From contig WPAE01000004.1 in NCBI GenBank assembly GCA_009773205.1, forward strand, positions 124,001-188,000: DNA of 64,000 nt. Reading direction: 5' to 3'. Below, one piece after another: positions 39,393-49,507 of the stretch (position 1 is the stretch's first letter; each line of letters begins with the position of its first letter). Source of the DNA: Ignavibacteria bacterium (GTDB lineage: Bacteria > Bacteroidota > Ignavibacteria > Ignavibacteriales > Melioribacteraceae). The position numbers and the translations under genes are program-made. The notes beneath the pieces are model-generated. The model was not told the DNA's origin. It ran no database searches and saw nothing but the letters and a program-made list of their open reading frames with translations.

Positions 39393-39673
39393 ACTGCATA
39401 TTATACATAAATGGAAAATTTTCAGTTCCTTAAATTACAAGATGAACAATCTCTAAAAACTAACTTGTTGGCAGTTTTGAGATACATAGCTGCAAAGAAT
39501 CCCTGTTTTCTTTCAGATTGACAAAGCCGAGATTCTCGCGATGAACTTGCCTGTCGTTAGACAAGATTCGTTTCAGAAAGGCAGTTTGTGTAAATTCATT
39601 TAAGAAAACAAGAACAATTCAGTTTTTGAAACGACTAAACTATCAATCTTATTGAAGAGTTTTTTTCATCATG

Positions 39674-39806
39674 ATGAATCTCCTCGCCGCAACCTGCCCG
39701 CCGCTTTGCTTTGGCAGGCGGGGCAGCGAGGTTTCTGAAAACAAATTTTATTTATTGGCCTCAAGAGGCGGGGAATTTGACCCTCGTCCGCCTCTGGCGG
39801 ATTAAA
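39674..39806 (-). repeat. Structured ~130-nt repeat, copy D
   Basis: Reverse complement of copies A and B; ends about 13 nt before the next CDS start. Confidence 0.9.
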
Positions 39807-39819
39807 AGGAGAAAATTGT

Positions 39820-40143
39820 GTGTATGGCAAATTGACAAATGCAGCTAAATTGATCGAGTGGGAAGCTTTTTTATGGAGCGCGGGTTTGCTCTATCTGTTT
39901 TTCATTAATCCTTATGAGACTTCTCACTCTACACTTTGTCTATATAAAAATCTTGGTATCGAATTTTGCCCTGGCTGCGGTTTAGGAAGATCAATTTCAT
40001 TCTTATTTAATGTGGATTTTCTTCGTTCAATAAAAACTCATCCGCTTGGAATTATTGCTTTTGTATTAATCATAACAAGAATAATTCATTTAGTTAGAAA
40101 AAAATATTTCAACAAAAAACAAAACGAGGTTATGTATGGCTAA
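39820..40143 (+). CDS. DUF2752 domain-containing membrane protein
   Basis: 'LCLYKNLGIEFCPGCGLGRSISFLFNVDFLRSIKTHPLGIIAFVLI'; GTG start. Confidence 0.85.
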   Translation: MYGKLTNAAKLIEWEAFLWSAGLLYLFFINPYETSHSTLCLYKNLGIEFCPGCGLGRSISFLFNVDFLRSIKTHPLGIIAFVLIITRIIHLVRKKYFNKKQNEVMYG

Positions 40144-40486
40144 TGTTTACGAAATTCTGCCGGAAATAGTTGGTGAAGAGCAGATGTACATCGGAAGTCT
40201 AATTAAAAACCTGGATGACAAACAGGCTTTTCAATTTGCTAATATTTACCGCGCAAGGCGAAAAGACCCGCAGACAATTCTGCTTGTTACACTCGTTGGC
40301 TTTTTAGGAATCGCAGGCATTCAAAGATTTTTAACAGAACAAATTGGCTTGGGAATTCTCTACTTGCTTACTTGCGGTATTTGCTGGATAGGAACAATAA
40401 TTGATTTGGTTAATTACAAGAAAATTGCTTTTGAATACAACCAGCAGCAAGCAAACCAAATAGCTGTAATGTTAAAAGGAATGTAA
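40136..40486 (+). CDS. TM2 domain-containing protein
   Basis: 'LLVTLVGFLGIAGIQRFLTEQIGLGILYLLTCGICWIGTIIDLV'. Confidence 0.88.
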   Translation: MANVYEILPEIVGEEQMYIGSLIKNLDDKQAFQFANIYRARRKDPQTILLVTLVGFLGIAGIQRFLTEQIGLGILYLLTCGICWIGTIIDLVNYKKIAFEYNQQQANQIAVMLKGM

Positions 40487-40712
40487 TTTTTCGAACCGAA
40501 TAATTGAAGCGTTGAACGGACTTGCTGCTATGCTATCAGATTACAGTCATAGCTGTATGAAACACTGAAGTGTGTACAACCGCTGGCAAGAACAAGTTTA
40601 TTATCGGCCCATAAAAACCATTGTAAGCAGATATGATTGGGAACGACAAATCCCGCCTTCGAGACTTTTTCTTGCTGAATTGATAAAACAGATTTCTACA
40701 TAACGTGTGTTT

Positions 40713-41327
40713 CTAACACTTTTCATATTTCCAATTGCGCGATTTTCCTTCGGCAAGCCACGCAATAGCGGTAGTAATTCTTTTGTTTCTAGTTCCTTCG
40801 GTTTTGGCTTCGGTAATCCATTCAACGTAATCTTTCTTTTTTGAATAAGAAAAACTGTTGAATTTTTCGAACGTTTTTTTGTTTTCTTTAAGAGCTTTGG
40901 TAAAATAATTTGGCACAACTATTTCTTTTGGCTCTTTCGGTTTTGGTTTTGCCGGGAGTTTAATTCCATCGGCGTTTAATTTAGCAGCTTCTTTTAAGTA
41001 AGCTATCAATTCTTTGTCCTTTGGAAGATCTTTAAGAGATGTTACTCTTCCAAGTTGTCCCATTGCATTTTCAGATTTTGTATTTATGGTAAGCTTTGAG
41101 TTTTTAATAAGAGCAGCTTTCCAAAAACCAATTGCGCAATGCTGTTTAAAAGCCGCCATACTGCAATATGGTCCTTTGTGTTCAAAACTTGCAAAACCCC
41201 ATTTAATTGTTTCTTCAACATCGGGACATGCTTTATGCACAAGCGCTCTAAAGTGCTCTAAGATTGGTTTTGCAAAATCTTGAGCTTTAGCTATGTAAGC
41301 ATCAACACGCGGATCTTTACTGCCCAT
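40713..41327 (-). CDS. YdeI/OmpD-associated family protein (DUF1801)
   Basis: 'DPRVDAYIAKAQDFAKPILEHFRALVHKACPDVEETIKWGFASFEHKGPYCSMAAFKQHCAIGFWK'; C-terminal 'KKDYVEWITEAKTEGTRNKRITTAIAWLAEGK'. Confidence 0.9.
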   Translation of the reverse strand: MGSKDPRVDAYIAKAQDFAKPILEHFRALVHKACPDVEETIKWGFASFEHKGPYCSMAAFKQHCAIGFWKAALIKNSKLTINTKSENAMGQLGRVTSLKDLPKDKELIAYLKEAAKLNADGIKLPAKPKPKEPKEIVVPNYFTKALKENKKTFEKFNSFSYSKKKDYVEWITEAKTEGTRNKRITTAIAWLAEGKSRNWKYEKC

Positions 41328-41417
41328 TGTTGTTCCTATTTGTTTTTGCCAAACTCAAAATTTATATGATAAGATGCAATAGACGATATTCTTTTATAGA
41401 TTAACGATCGAATAAGT

Positions 41418-42449
41418 TTGATAATGAAGATGAAAGAACAATTAACAAAAAAAGACAAATCAAAAGGCGAAATAATTCTTTACAAAGCGCCCGATGGCAC
41501 TTTAGCAATAGATGTCAAGCTGGAAGAAGAAACAGTTTGGCTGACATTTGATCAAGTATGTAAGCTTTTTAGCAAAGCAAAGAGTACCATTTCATATCAC
41601 ATTAACGGAATATTTAAAGAAGGCGAACTAGATCGGTCGTCAACTGTTCGAAATTTTCGAACAGTTCAAACGGAGGGAAAACGTTTAATAAATAGAGAAT
41701 TAGAATACTACAATCTAGACATTATAATTTCTGTTGGCTACAGGGTTAAATCAAAACAAGGTACACAGTTTAGAATCTGGGCAAATAAAGTATTAAAAGA
41801 CTATTTGCTAAGAGGATATGCGCTAAACGAAAGAAAGCTAAAAGAACAAACCGAACGAATTAGAGAAATTGAAGCTACTCTGGATATATTTTCCAAAGTA
41901 GCAACCAATTACGAGCTTAGTCAAAATGAATTTGCCGGAATATTAAAAGTCGTTTCAGATTATACGCAAGCGCTTGATCTGCTTGATGATTATGATTATC
42001 AGAAAGTAAAAATAAAAGAAACAACAAGTGAGACGAGATTTGTAATTAGTCATACTAAAGCGGTAAAAGTAATTAAAGAGTTAAAACAAAAATTTGGAAT
42101 CTCGTCTTTATTTGGTAAAGAAAAAGACTCTTCTTTTAAGAGTTCTATAGAAACTATTTACCAAACGTTTAGCGGAAAAGAACTTTATCCAAGTATAGAG
42201 GAAAAAGCTGCTAATCTGCTTTACTTCATTATTAAGAATCATTCGTTTGTAGATGGAAACAAAAGAATAGCCGCCGCTATTTTTCTCTGGTTTCTAGATG
42301 AAAATCAAATACTCTATAAACAGAATGGAGTTAAACGCCTTGCAGATAACGCGCTTGTTGCATTATGCCTTATGATAGCAGAAAGTAATCCAAAAGAGAA
42401 AGAAATAATAACCAAAGTTGTTGTTAATCTTATAAACAAAAACAATTGA
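41418..42449 (+). CDS. RhuM-like virulence protein with C-terminal Fic/DOC domain
   Basis: N-terminal 'EETVWLTFDQVCKLFSKAKSTISYHINGIFKEGELDRSSTVRNFRTVQTEG'; C-terminal 'HSFVDGNKRIAAAIFLWFL' Fic motif. Confidence 0.93.
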   Translation: MIMKMKEQLTKKDKSKGEIILYKAPDGTLAIDVKLEEETVWLTFDQVCKLFSKAKSTISYHINGIFKEGELDRSSTVRNFRTVQTEGKRLINRELEYYNLDIIISVGYRVKSKQGTQFRIWANKVLKDYLLRGYALNERKLKEQTERIREIEATLDIFSKVATNYELSQNEFAGILKVVSDYTQALDLLDDYDYQKVKIKETTSETRFVISHTKAVKVIKELKQKFGISSLFGKEKDSSFKSSIETIYQTFSGKELYPSIEEKAANLLYFIIKNHSFVDGNKRIAAAIFLWFLDENQILYKQNGVKRLADNALVALCLMIAESNPKEKEIITKVVVNLINKNN

Positions 42450-42455
42450 GAAATT

Positions 42456-43274
42456 ATGAGCAGATTTAAACTTTATATCGAGTTTGACGGAACACGTTAC
42501 AGCGGCTGGCAAATGCAAAAGAACGCAAAGAGCATTCAAGGAAAATTGATTGAAGCAGCTGAAAAAATATTTAAAGGCGAGCGTGCCGATGTTCAAGGTT
42601 CCGGCAGAACTGACGCAGGCGTTCACGCAATTTGCCAAACAGCTCATCTTGATGTAAACACAATGCTTGCGCCGGAAATTATTAGACTGAAGCTGAATGA
42701 TGAATTACCGGCAGACATTAATGTTTTGGAAGTTGAAAAAACTCATACAAAATTTCATGCGCGGCACGATGCAAAACAACGAAGCTACATATATCAAATT
42801 GCAACAAGAAGAAGCGCGTTTGGCAAGCCGTATGTTTGGTGGATAAAAGACAAACTAGATTTTGCCAAGATGCAGCAAGCCGCAAAACAGTTTGTTGGGA
42901 TGCACAACTATGTTTCATTTGCGGATAAAGATGAAACGGAAAAATCAACCAAGGTTTTAATTGAAGAAGTACAGTTAAAACGTGAAGGGGATTTAATTTT
43001 AATTCGCGTTGTCGGCTCTCACTTTTTATGGAAGCAAGTCCGCAGAATGGTTGGCGTGCTTGTAGAAATTGGACGAGGCAACATGAACGAAAGTAAGATT
43101 AAACAATTTTTAGAAAGAGAATCTAATGAACCTGCTAAGTTTACAGCGCCCCCCTCCGGACTTTTCTTAGAGCAAATTATTTATGAAGGAGAAAATCTCT
43201 CGGAAGGTTTTTCTTCGTTTATTAGCGTTGGCGGAGTTGTCCTAGTAAATAGAAAAAATAAGAGGAACAAATGA
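42456..43274 (+). CDS. truA: tRNA pseudouridine(38-40) synthase
   Basis: 'YIEFDGTRYSGWQMQ', 'VQGSGRTDAGVHAICQTAHLD', 'QVRRMVGVLVEIGRG'. Confidence 0.96.
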   Translation: MSRFKLYIEFDGTRYSGWQMQKNAKSIQGKLIEAAEKIFKGERADVQGSGRTDAGVHAICQTAHLDVNTMLAPEIIRLKLNDELPADINVLEVEKTHTKFHARHDAKQRSYIYQIATRRSAFGKPYVWWIKDKLDFAKMQQAAKQFVGMHNYVSFADKDETEKSTKVLIEEVQLKREGDLILIRVVGSHFLWKQVRRMVGVLVEIGRGNMNESKIKQFLERESNEPAKFTAPPSGLFLEQIIYEGENLSEGFSSFISVGGVVLVNRKNKRNK

Positions 43275-44989
43275 AAACCATATTTGCAATTACATCGTTA
43301 GTTGCTGGAATATTTATACTCTCAAATTGTGGAGACAACCGCATGGAAAACATTGCAGATCTCGTTCTCAGGAATGGAAACATTGCAACTTTAGATGCTG
43401 AGAATTCATTTGCTCAAGCAGTTGCAGTAAAAGATGGAAAGTTTTTGTTTGTCGGACCCAACGAAGTAGCAGAGAAGTATGTTGGTTCATTTACAAATGT
43501 GATTGATCTCGATGGAAAGTTTGTAATGCCGGGATTTAATGATAGCCACGCACATTTTCTGGGAATTGGTGAATCACTAATTAATCTGGATTTGCGAGAT
43601 GCAAAAAACTGGAACGAAGTTATTGGAATAGTTGCCGAAGCAGCAAAAAATCAAACACCGGGTAATTGGATAATCGGAAGAGGCTGGCATCAAGAAAAAT
43701 TTAATCCGTCGCCAAACCCAAATATAAACGGCTACCCAATACATGATGAGTTAAGTAAAGTATCGCCGGAAAACCCGGTTATGCTTTCTCATGCAAGCGG
43801 ACACGCAGTATTTGCAAACGCAAAAGCAATGAATCTTGCCGGAATTGTTAAATCAACAAAAAACCCTGATGGCGGAACTATTGTGCGCGATAAACAAGGA
43901 AACGCGATTGGTGTATTTGAAGAGAACGCAGAAAACTTAATTCGCAAAGTTTACGATGAATACTTGGCAAAACGAACTCCCCAAGAAGTTGAAGAACATT
44001 ACAAAAAAATTACCAAGCTTGCTGCAAATGATTGTTTGAAAAAAGGAATTACTTCTTGCTCGGATGCAGGACAACCGTTTGATGTAATTGATTTTTATAA
44101 AATATTAGCAGATGAAAATCAGTTGCCGCTTAGAGTAAATGTTATGCTTCAAGATACTTATGAAATGATGAAGAAAGAATTGCCGCATTATAAAATGGAT
44201 GGTTATGCGAATGGATTTTTAACGTTACGTTCGATAAAACAATATATTGATGGCGCGCTTGGCTCTCGAGGCGCCTGGCTGCTTGAGCCATATTCAGATT
44301 TGCCGAACCATTTCGGCTCGAATGTAACACCGATTAGTGAATTAAAAAATGTTGCCGAGCTGGCAGTGGTAAATGGTTTTCAAATGCGAATACACGCAAT
44401 TGGCGATAAAGGAAACAGAGAAGTGTTAAATATCTATGAAGAAATTTTTCAAAAATATCCCGAGCAAAAGAATTTACGCTGGGCAATAGAACACGCACAG
44501 CATTTATCCGAAAAAGATATTCTCCGTTTTGCAAAGCTTGGTGTTATTGCCGCAATGCAATCTGTTCATTGTACAAGCGATATGGGCTTTGTTCCAGAAC
44601 GGTTAGGTATTAAACGCGCAGAGGAAGGAGCTTATGTATGGAAGAAACTAATTAACAGCGGGGCGATAATTTGTAACGGAACAGATGCACCGGTTGAAGA
44701 TGCAAATCCTATTGAATGTTTTTATTCTGCTGTTACAAGAAAAAATGCAGATGGAAAAACATTTTACCAAGAGCAGAAAATGACAAGGATTGAAGCGCTG
44801 AAAAGCTATACTGTAAACGGCGCTTATGTATCTTTTGAAGAAAACGTTAAGGGAACAATTGAAAAAGGAAAGTATGCCGACTTAGTTGTTCTTTCTAATG
44901 ATCTTATTAATTGTTTGGATGAAGAAATATTAAACACAAAAGTTTTGTACACAATAGTTGACGGAAAAATTATGTATCAAAATAAGTAG
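43271..44989 (+). CDS. Amidohydrolase family protein (YtcJ-like), lipoprotein-like N-terminus
   Basis: 'VMPGFNDSHAHFLGIGESLINLDLRD', 'MRIHAIGDKGNREVL', 'IICNGTDAPVEDANPI'. Confidence 0.93.
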   Translation: MKTIFAITSLVAGIFILSNCGDNRMENIADLVLRNGNIATLDAENSFAQAVAVKDGKFLFVGPNEVAEKYVGSFTNVIDLDGKFVMPGFNDSHAHFLGIGESLINLDLRDAKNWNEVIGIVAEAAKNQTPGNWIIGRGWHQEKFNPSPNPNINGYPIHDELSKVSPENPVMLSHASGHAVFANAKAMNLAGIVKSTKNPDGGTIVRDKQGNAIGVFEENAENLIRKVYDEYLAKRTPQEVEEHYKKITKLAANDCLKKGITSCSDAGQPFDVIDFYKILADENQLPLRVNVMLQDTYEMMKKELPHYKMDGYANGFLTLRSIKQYIDGALGSRGAWLLEPYSDLPNHFGSNVTPISELKNVAELAVVNGFQMRIHAIGDKGNREVLNIYEEIFQKYPEQKNLRWAIEHAQHLSEKDILRFAKLGVIAAMQSVHCTSDMGFVPERLGIKRAEEGAYVWKKLINSGAIICNGTDAPVEDANPIECFYSAVTRKNADGKTFYQEQKMTRIEALKSYTVNGAYVSFEENVKGTIEKGKYADLVVLSNDLINCLDEEILNTKVLYTIVDGKIMYQNK

Positions 44990-45100
44990 GCGTAACATTT
45001 AGGTTGCGATAGGTATGGATTATAAAAGTAAGATCAAAGAGAAAAAGCACCGCTTAAATTATGAAGTTTGCCAAGGCGGAAACTAACTACGCGTAAAGCT

Positions 45101-45130
45101 AAAAGCGTCTGTAAAAGACGCTTTATTTTT
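45101..45130 (+). terminator. Rho-independent terminator
   Basis: aaaagcgtctgtaaaagacgctttattttt between convergent genes. Confidence 0.78.
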
Positions 45131-46026
45131 TAATAAACAATCTTTCCTATTCTATCTAGTCTAACAGAAGATAGTAATTCAAAAATTTTTACAGTAGGGA
45201 TATTGCTGTTCCATGACCAGTAAACAAAGATTGGTTTACCAATTATATTTCTACGCGGAACGAATCCCCAGAAGCGGCTATCCAAACTATTATCGCGGTT
45301 GTCGCCCATCATAAAGTAGTAATCGTCTGTAACTTTATATTCGGTTGTCTCTTTACCATCAACAAAAATTTTTCCTTCGCTAATAGAAGCGGCTTCTCTT
45401 TCAAAATCGCGGTTGATAAATGTTTTCCACTGTTCAATATTATGTGCTGATAGTTTAATTATATCATCCTTCTTTGGAACAACAAGCGGTTTGTAGTTAT
45501 CGCTGTTTTGCAAAACGCCAACCGGAAAAACTTCGTTATCATCAAACTCTTCCGGCAATGTAAAGTTGCGCGCATACTGAATGTAAGTTGGTATTGGAGA
45601 TTCCTTTCCATTTACAAACAGAACTTTATTTTTAATTTCTATTGTGTCGCCCGGTTCTGCAACGCAGCGTTTAACGTAGTTATCAAGATTTGCGTTTTCA
45701 ACTTCATCACGGTTTCCTGGAAATTCAAACACAACTACATCGCCGCTTTTGGGGTCGCACCATTTTAACAATTGCGTAAAAGGTAATTCGATGTTGGTTA
45801 GCGGAATGCTGCGCGGCGTGGTTAGACCATAAGCAAGTTTGTTTATTAGTAAAAAATCTCCTGTCATAATTGTTGTTTCCATTGATGGCGTTGGAACACG
45901 CGAGCCTTGAATTAACGAACTTGTAACAACAAATAATATTATTACTAATCTGCCATATTCAACAAAATACTTTTTTAGATTTTTCCACTTAAAAATCTCC
46001 TTGAAGCCAACTTTGCTTTTTTTCAT
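45130..46026 (-). CDS. lepB: Signal peptidase I
   Basis: 'SRVPTPSMETTIMTGDFLLINKLAYG', 'VKRCVAEPGDTIEIKNKVLFVNG', 'YYFMMGDNRDNSLDSRFWGFVPRRNIIGK'. Confidence 0.97.
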   Translation of the reverse strand: MKKSKVGFKEIFKWKNLKKYFVEYGRLVIILFVVTSSLIQGSRVPTPSMETTIMTGDFLLINKLAYGLTTPRSIPLTNIELPFTQLLKWCDPKSGDVVVFEFPGNRDEVENANLDNYVKRCVAEPGDTIEIKNKVLFVNGKESPIPTYIQYARNFTLPEEFDDNEVFPVGVLQNSDNYKPLVVPKKDDIIKLSAHNIEQWKTFINRDFEREAASISEGKIFVDGKETTEYKVTDDYYFMMGDNRDNSLDSRFWGFVPRRNIIGKPIFVYWSWNSNIPTVKIFELLSSVRLDRIGKIVY

Positions 46027-46096
46027 TGAGTTGCCCGTAAGTTTATAGTTTTATAGGTTTCTTTTGTTAAAATAGTTTCAAAGAAATTGAGGGTAG

Positions 46097-47023
46097 ATGA
46101 ACATTACTTCGGTTGTAGATTTATCAAAAGCAGTTCTTCAGCAAGTAGAATTTCCTCAACCGGTTCCGGTTAGGGTTTTTATGAAGCGTTTAGATTTGAT
46201 TCATCCTTACGTTTCCGGCAATAAATGGTTTAAGCAAAAATACAATTTGATTAAGGCGCGTGAGGATGGTTACGAAACGCTTCTAACTTTTGGCGGAGCG
46301 TTTTCAAATCATATTTATGCAACAGCGGCAGCAGGAAAAGAATTTGGTTTTAGAACTATTGGAATGATTCGCGGCGAGGAACATTTTCGGCTTAATCCAA
46401 CTTTACAATTTGCCGCCGAACAAGGAATGCAGATTCATTACGTAACCAGAAGTGATTACCGCAAAAAACATTTGCCCGAATTTACCGAGTGGATCTACAG
46501 TAAGTTTGGAAATGTTTACATCATTCCCGAAGGAGGAACAAACCAGCTTGCAATTAAAGGCACATCGGAAATTCCTTCTCTTATCGAAACAGATTTTGAT
46601 TACATAACGACTGCTTGTGGAACTGCGGCAACTGTTTCGGGTGTAATTTGCGGACTTCAAGGTAACAAAAAAGTTTTAGGATTTGCCGTCCTTCGCGGCG
46701 CCTCGTTTTTGCTAAAAAATGCAGAGCAAAACGTTCGTGCGTTTACTGGAAAAACATTCAGCAATTGGTCAATCAATCTGGAGTATCATTTTGGCGGGTA
46801 TGCAAAAATTAACCGCGATTTAGTTTTGTTCATTCGCCAAATTGAAGAAATGAATGGAGTTGTGCTTGATCCAGTTTATACTGGCAAAATGCTTTTCGGA
46901 GTTTACGATTTGGCAAGAAATGGATTCTTTGGAGAAGGAAAAACTATTGTTGCTCTTCATACTGGCGGACAGCAGGGAATTGAAGGAATGAAAATGCGAA
47001 TGAAAGAAGTGGGTCCTATTTAG
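46097..47023 (+). CDS. 1-aminocyclopropane-1-carboxylate deaminase/D-cysteine desulfhydrase family
   Basis: 'MKRLDLIHPYVSGNKWFKQKYNLIKA', 'LLTFGGAFSNHIYATAAAGKEFGF', 'ACGTAATVSGVICGL'. Confidence 0.9.
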   Translation: MNITSVVDLSKAVLQQVEFPQPVPVRVFMKRLDLIHPYVSGNKWFKQKYNLIKAREDGYETLLTFGGAFSNHIYATAAAGKEFGFRTIGMIRGEEHFRLNPTLQFAAEQGMQIHYVTRSDYRKKHLPEFTEWIYSKFGNVYIIPEGGTNQLAIKGTSEIPSLIETDFDYITTACGTAATVSGVICGLQGNKKVLGFAVLRGASFLLKNAEQNVRAFTGKTFSNWSINLEYHFGGYAKINRDLVLFIRQIEEMNGVVLDPVYTGKMLFGVYDLARNGFFGEGKTIVALHTGGQQGIEGMKMRMKEVGPI

Positions 47024-47076
47024 GAACTTAACCAAAAAGCACAAAGCCTCACAAAGAACACAAGAAAACCTCAAGC

Positions 47077-47113
47077 ACTTTTCACTTTTGACCTTTCACT
47101 TTTCACCTTTATA
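47077..47113. repeat. TTTTCAC-type quasi-periodic repeat
   Basis: acttttcacttttgacctttcacttttcaccttta. Confidence 0.5.
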
Positions 47114-47140
47114 TTCGATAATAACAAAAAATACAAAGTC

Positions 47141-47881
47141 GTGAACGTAAAAATTGATTCTGGAAATATTAAAGCGCTAAAGCAATCCATACTGGAATTG
47201 CAGAAAGTTAAGAATGCCGAGTTTAAGAAAGAACTGCTTGAACAAAAAATGGACTTGAAACAAATATCAAGTGATTCTACAAACCTCAAAAACATTGATG
47301 CAGAAACTTCAACCGTGAACTACAACAATCAGTCAATAGATTTCAATCTTGTGTTTAACTTTTTTGCAGCTATTCAAGTTTTGGTGGAGGGTAAAATTGA
47401 ACGGGAAGAAAACACTTTAGAAATATGTTTTAAGCATAGCTTTCAAAGAGAACTAATAATTACTGGAAACAAGATTTCAAAAACCTTTCTTTTCGAGTTG
47501 AAGATGAAAGCCACGTTCGAAGAAAGCAAACCAGAAGAGAACAAATTTGAACGCGAAGACATTCTAAAATTCATTGAACGGTTAGCCGGAGAACTTTTTG
47601 ATTCGTTTAATAATCACTCTAACACGCTGCGGGCTTTAGTGATTAACGAAAAACATTTTGAAAAAATTACCGGCTCGGGAAAAAAGGAATTAGCCGGATT
47701 GATTCAAACACTGCTCGGAACGGTCATTTCTTTTATTAAGCACAAAGATGCGGCAGCCCAAAATGCTGGTTTTTATTCTCAAAGATATGCGCAGGAGACA
47801 AAAGAATATTTTGTTAAAGAAATAGAATCGTTTACAGCAGAAATAAGGCAGTTAGATGAAGCACCGAAAACCACGCCCTAA
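47141..47881 (+). CDS. Hypothetical protein
   Basis: 246 aa ORF with no long same-strand competitor; no family recognised. Confidence 0.65.
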   Translation: MNVKIDSGNIKALKQSILELQKVKNAEFKKELLEQKMDLKQISSDSTNLKNIDAETSTVNYNNQSIDFNLVFNFFAAIQVLVEGKIEREENTLEICFKHSFQRELIITGNKISKTFLFELKMKATFEESKPEENKFEREDILKFIERLAGELFDSFNNHSNTLRALVINEKHFEKITGSGKKELAGLIQTLLGTVISFIKHKDAAAQNAGFYSQRYAQETKEYFVKEIESFTAEIRQLDEAPKTTP

Positions 47882-48093
47882 ATTTATCTCCAAAGAGGTT
47901 GTTATATCTAAAACAGTTGTCAATTTTGCAAAAAACTACGGAAGTAAATAAATTATTTTCTCCTAAATTTGAATCGTTAATTTTCTACGTTTGAAAAAAA
48001 CAGAAATTAATTTCAACGAGCCGCTTAAATAGCAGCCTCATTACAAAACATTAGTTGCTTAATCTAAATTCACAAATAACAAAGTAGAGAAAT

Positions 48094-49395
48094 ATGGAAA
48101 ACGCCAACCTTCAAGTCCCGTTAATTAGTACTATTCCTTTTGTGCTTATGTTGCTTGCAATTGCAGTGTTTCCTCTTTTTTGGAATCATTGGTGGAAAAA
48201 AAACAAAAATAAATTAATTGTAGCCGTAGTGTTAGGAATCCCGATTGTAGTTTATTTATTGATGAATGGATTAGATGCTATACTAATTCATACTGTTGTT
48301 TTCGATTACATTCCTTTTATTATTCTTCTCGGTGCGCTGTTTACAATAACCGGAGGAATTTATTTATCAGGCGATATTGAAGCAAAGCCAATAGTCAATA
48401 CAACGTTTCTTGGTATTGGCGCTGTACTTGCATCAATAATGGGAACAACCGGAGCTGCAATGCTGCTTATAAGACCGGTTATACAGACCAACAAAGAAAG
48501 AGTTTACAAAGTACACACAATTTTATTTTTTATTGGTGTAGTAGCAAACTGCGGCGGTTTGCTTACACCGCTTGGAGATCCGCCATTATTTATGATGTAT
48601 CTGCGCGGCGCGCCGTTTACATGGTTTTTTCATTTTTTCCCAGAATGGTTTTTAACCAACGCACTATTATTAATCATTTACTTTTTTGTTGATTCTTACT
48701 TTCACAAGAAAGAGCCTGCCTCCGCCTTGAAATTAGATCGCAGCCAAATTAAACCAATAAAACTTGAGGGCAAACTAAACTTTGTTTGGATGGCAGGCGT
48801 AGTTCTTTCTGTTGCTTTCTTAAACAAGCAGTATCTTCCTTTCATAGAGCAAAATCATTATTACGCGTTCATTAGAGAAGCTGCAATAATAAGTATGGCG
48901 GCTATGTCTATGCTCTTTACAACTAAGCTGCTTCGCACTGCAAACAATTTTACTTGGGAACCGATAAAGGAAGTAGCTTATTTATTCTTAGGAATTTTTA
49001 TAACTATGGTGCCCTGTCTGCTTTATCTTGAAGCTAATGCAAAACATCTTGGAATTACGTCTCCGCAACAGTTCTATTACTTTACCGGATTGCTAAGCAG
49101 CTTTTTGGATAACACACCAACAGCGGTAACATTTCATTCTCTTGCAATGGGGTTAGGACAAACCACTGGGTCCCTTGTTGCCGGAATACCTGAAGAGTTG
49201 TTGAGAGCAATTTCGCTTGGCGCTGTTTTATTTGGAAGCATGACTTACATTGGCAACGGTCCTAACTTTATGGTGAAAGCAGTTGCAGAAGAGAATAACA
49301 TTAAAATGCCAAGCTTCTTTGCTTACATGTATTTATTTTCACTAATAGCACTTCTTCCGGTTTATATAATTGTTCAGCTTTTGTTTGTGAACTAA
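48094..49395 (+). CDS. Sodium:proton antiporter-like protein (NhaD/citrate transporter-like)
   Basis: 433 aa multi-TM; 'GTTGAAMLLIRPVIQTNKER', 'NCGGLLTPLGDPPLFMMYLRG', 'FLDNTPTAVTFHSLAMG'. Confidence 0.88.
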   Translation: MENANLQVPLISTIPFVLMLLAIAVFPLFWNHWWKKNKNKLIVAVVLGIPIVVYLLMNGLDAILIHTVVFDYIPFIILLGALFTITGGIYLSGDIEAKPIVNTTFLGIGAVLASIMGTTGAAMLLIRPVIQTNKERVYKVHTILFFIGVVANCGGLLTPLGDPPLFMMYLRGAPFTWFFHFFPEWFLTNALLLIIYFFVDSYFHKKEPASALKLDRSQIKPIKLEGKLNFVWMAGVVLSVAFLNKQYLPFIEQNHYYAFIREAAIISMAAMSMLFTTKLLRTANNFTWEPIKEVAYLFLGIFITMVPCLLYLEANAKHLGITSPQQFYYFTGLLSSFLDNTPTAVTFHSLAMGLGQTTGSLVAGIPEELLRAISLGAVLFGSMTYIGNGPNFMVKAVAEENNIKMPSFFAYMYLFSLIALLPVYIIVQLLFVN

Positions 49396-49397
49396 GA

Positions 49398-49507
49398 ATT
49401 TATGAGCCGAATCTAACCCGCCTGCCGTTTTATGGAGGGTTGGGCGGGTAAGTCGAAAACAATGTTTTTTAATAATGATCATGGTTTTTTAGAGTAGGCT
49501 CATTTAT
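49398..49507 (-). repeat. ATAAAT-flanked GAGCC...GGCTC element, copy 3 (short form)
   Basis: Reverse complement shares both ends with copies 1 and 2. Confidence 0.82.

Noticed and set aside
40601-40918. 105-aa minus-strand ORF
   Set aside because: Alternative frame of the YdeI-like gene at 40713-41327, which has recognisable domain motifs
48715-48740. gcctgcctccgccttgaa in the NhaD-like gene as another in-frame palindrome
   Set aside because: No complementary arm is present; similarity to the repeats is too short
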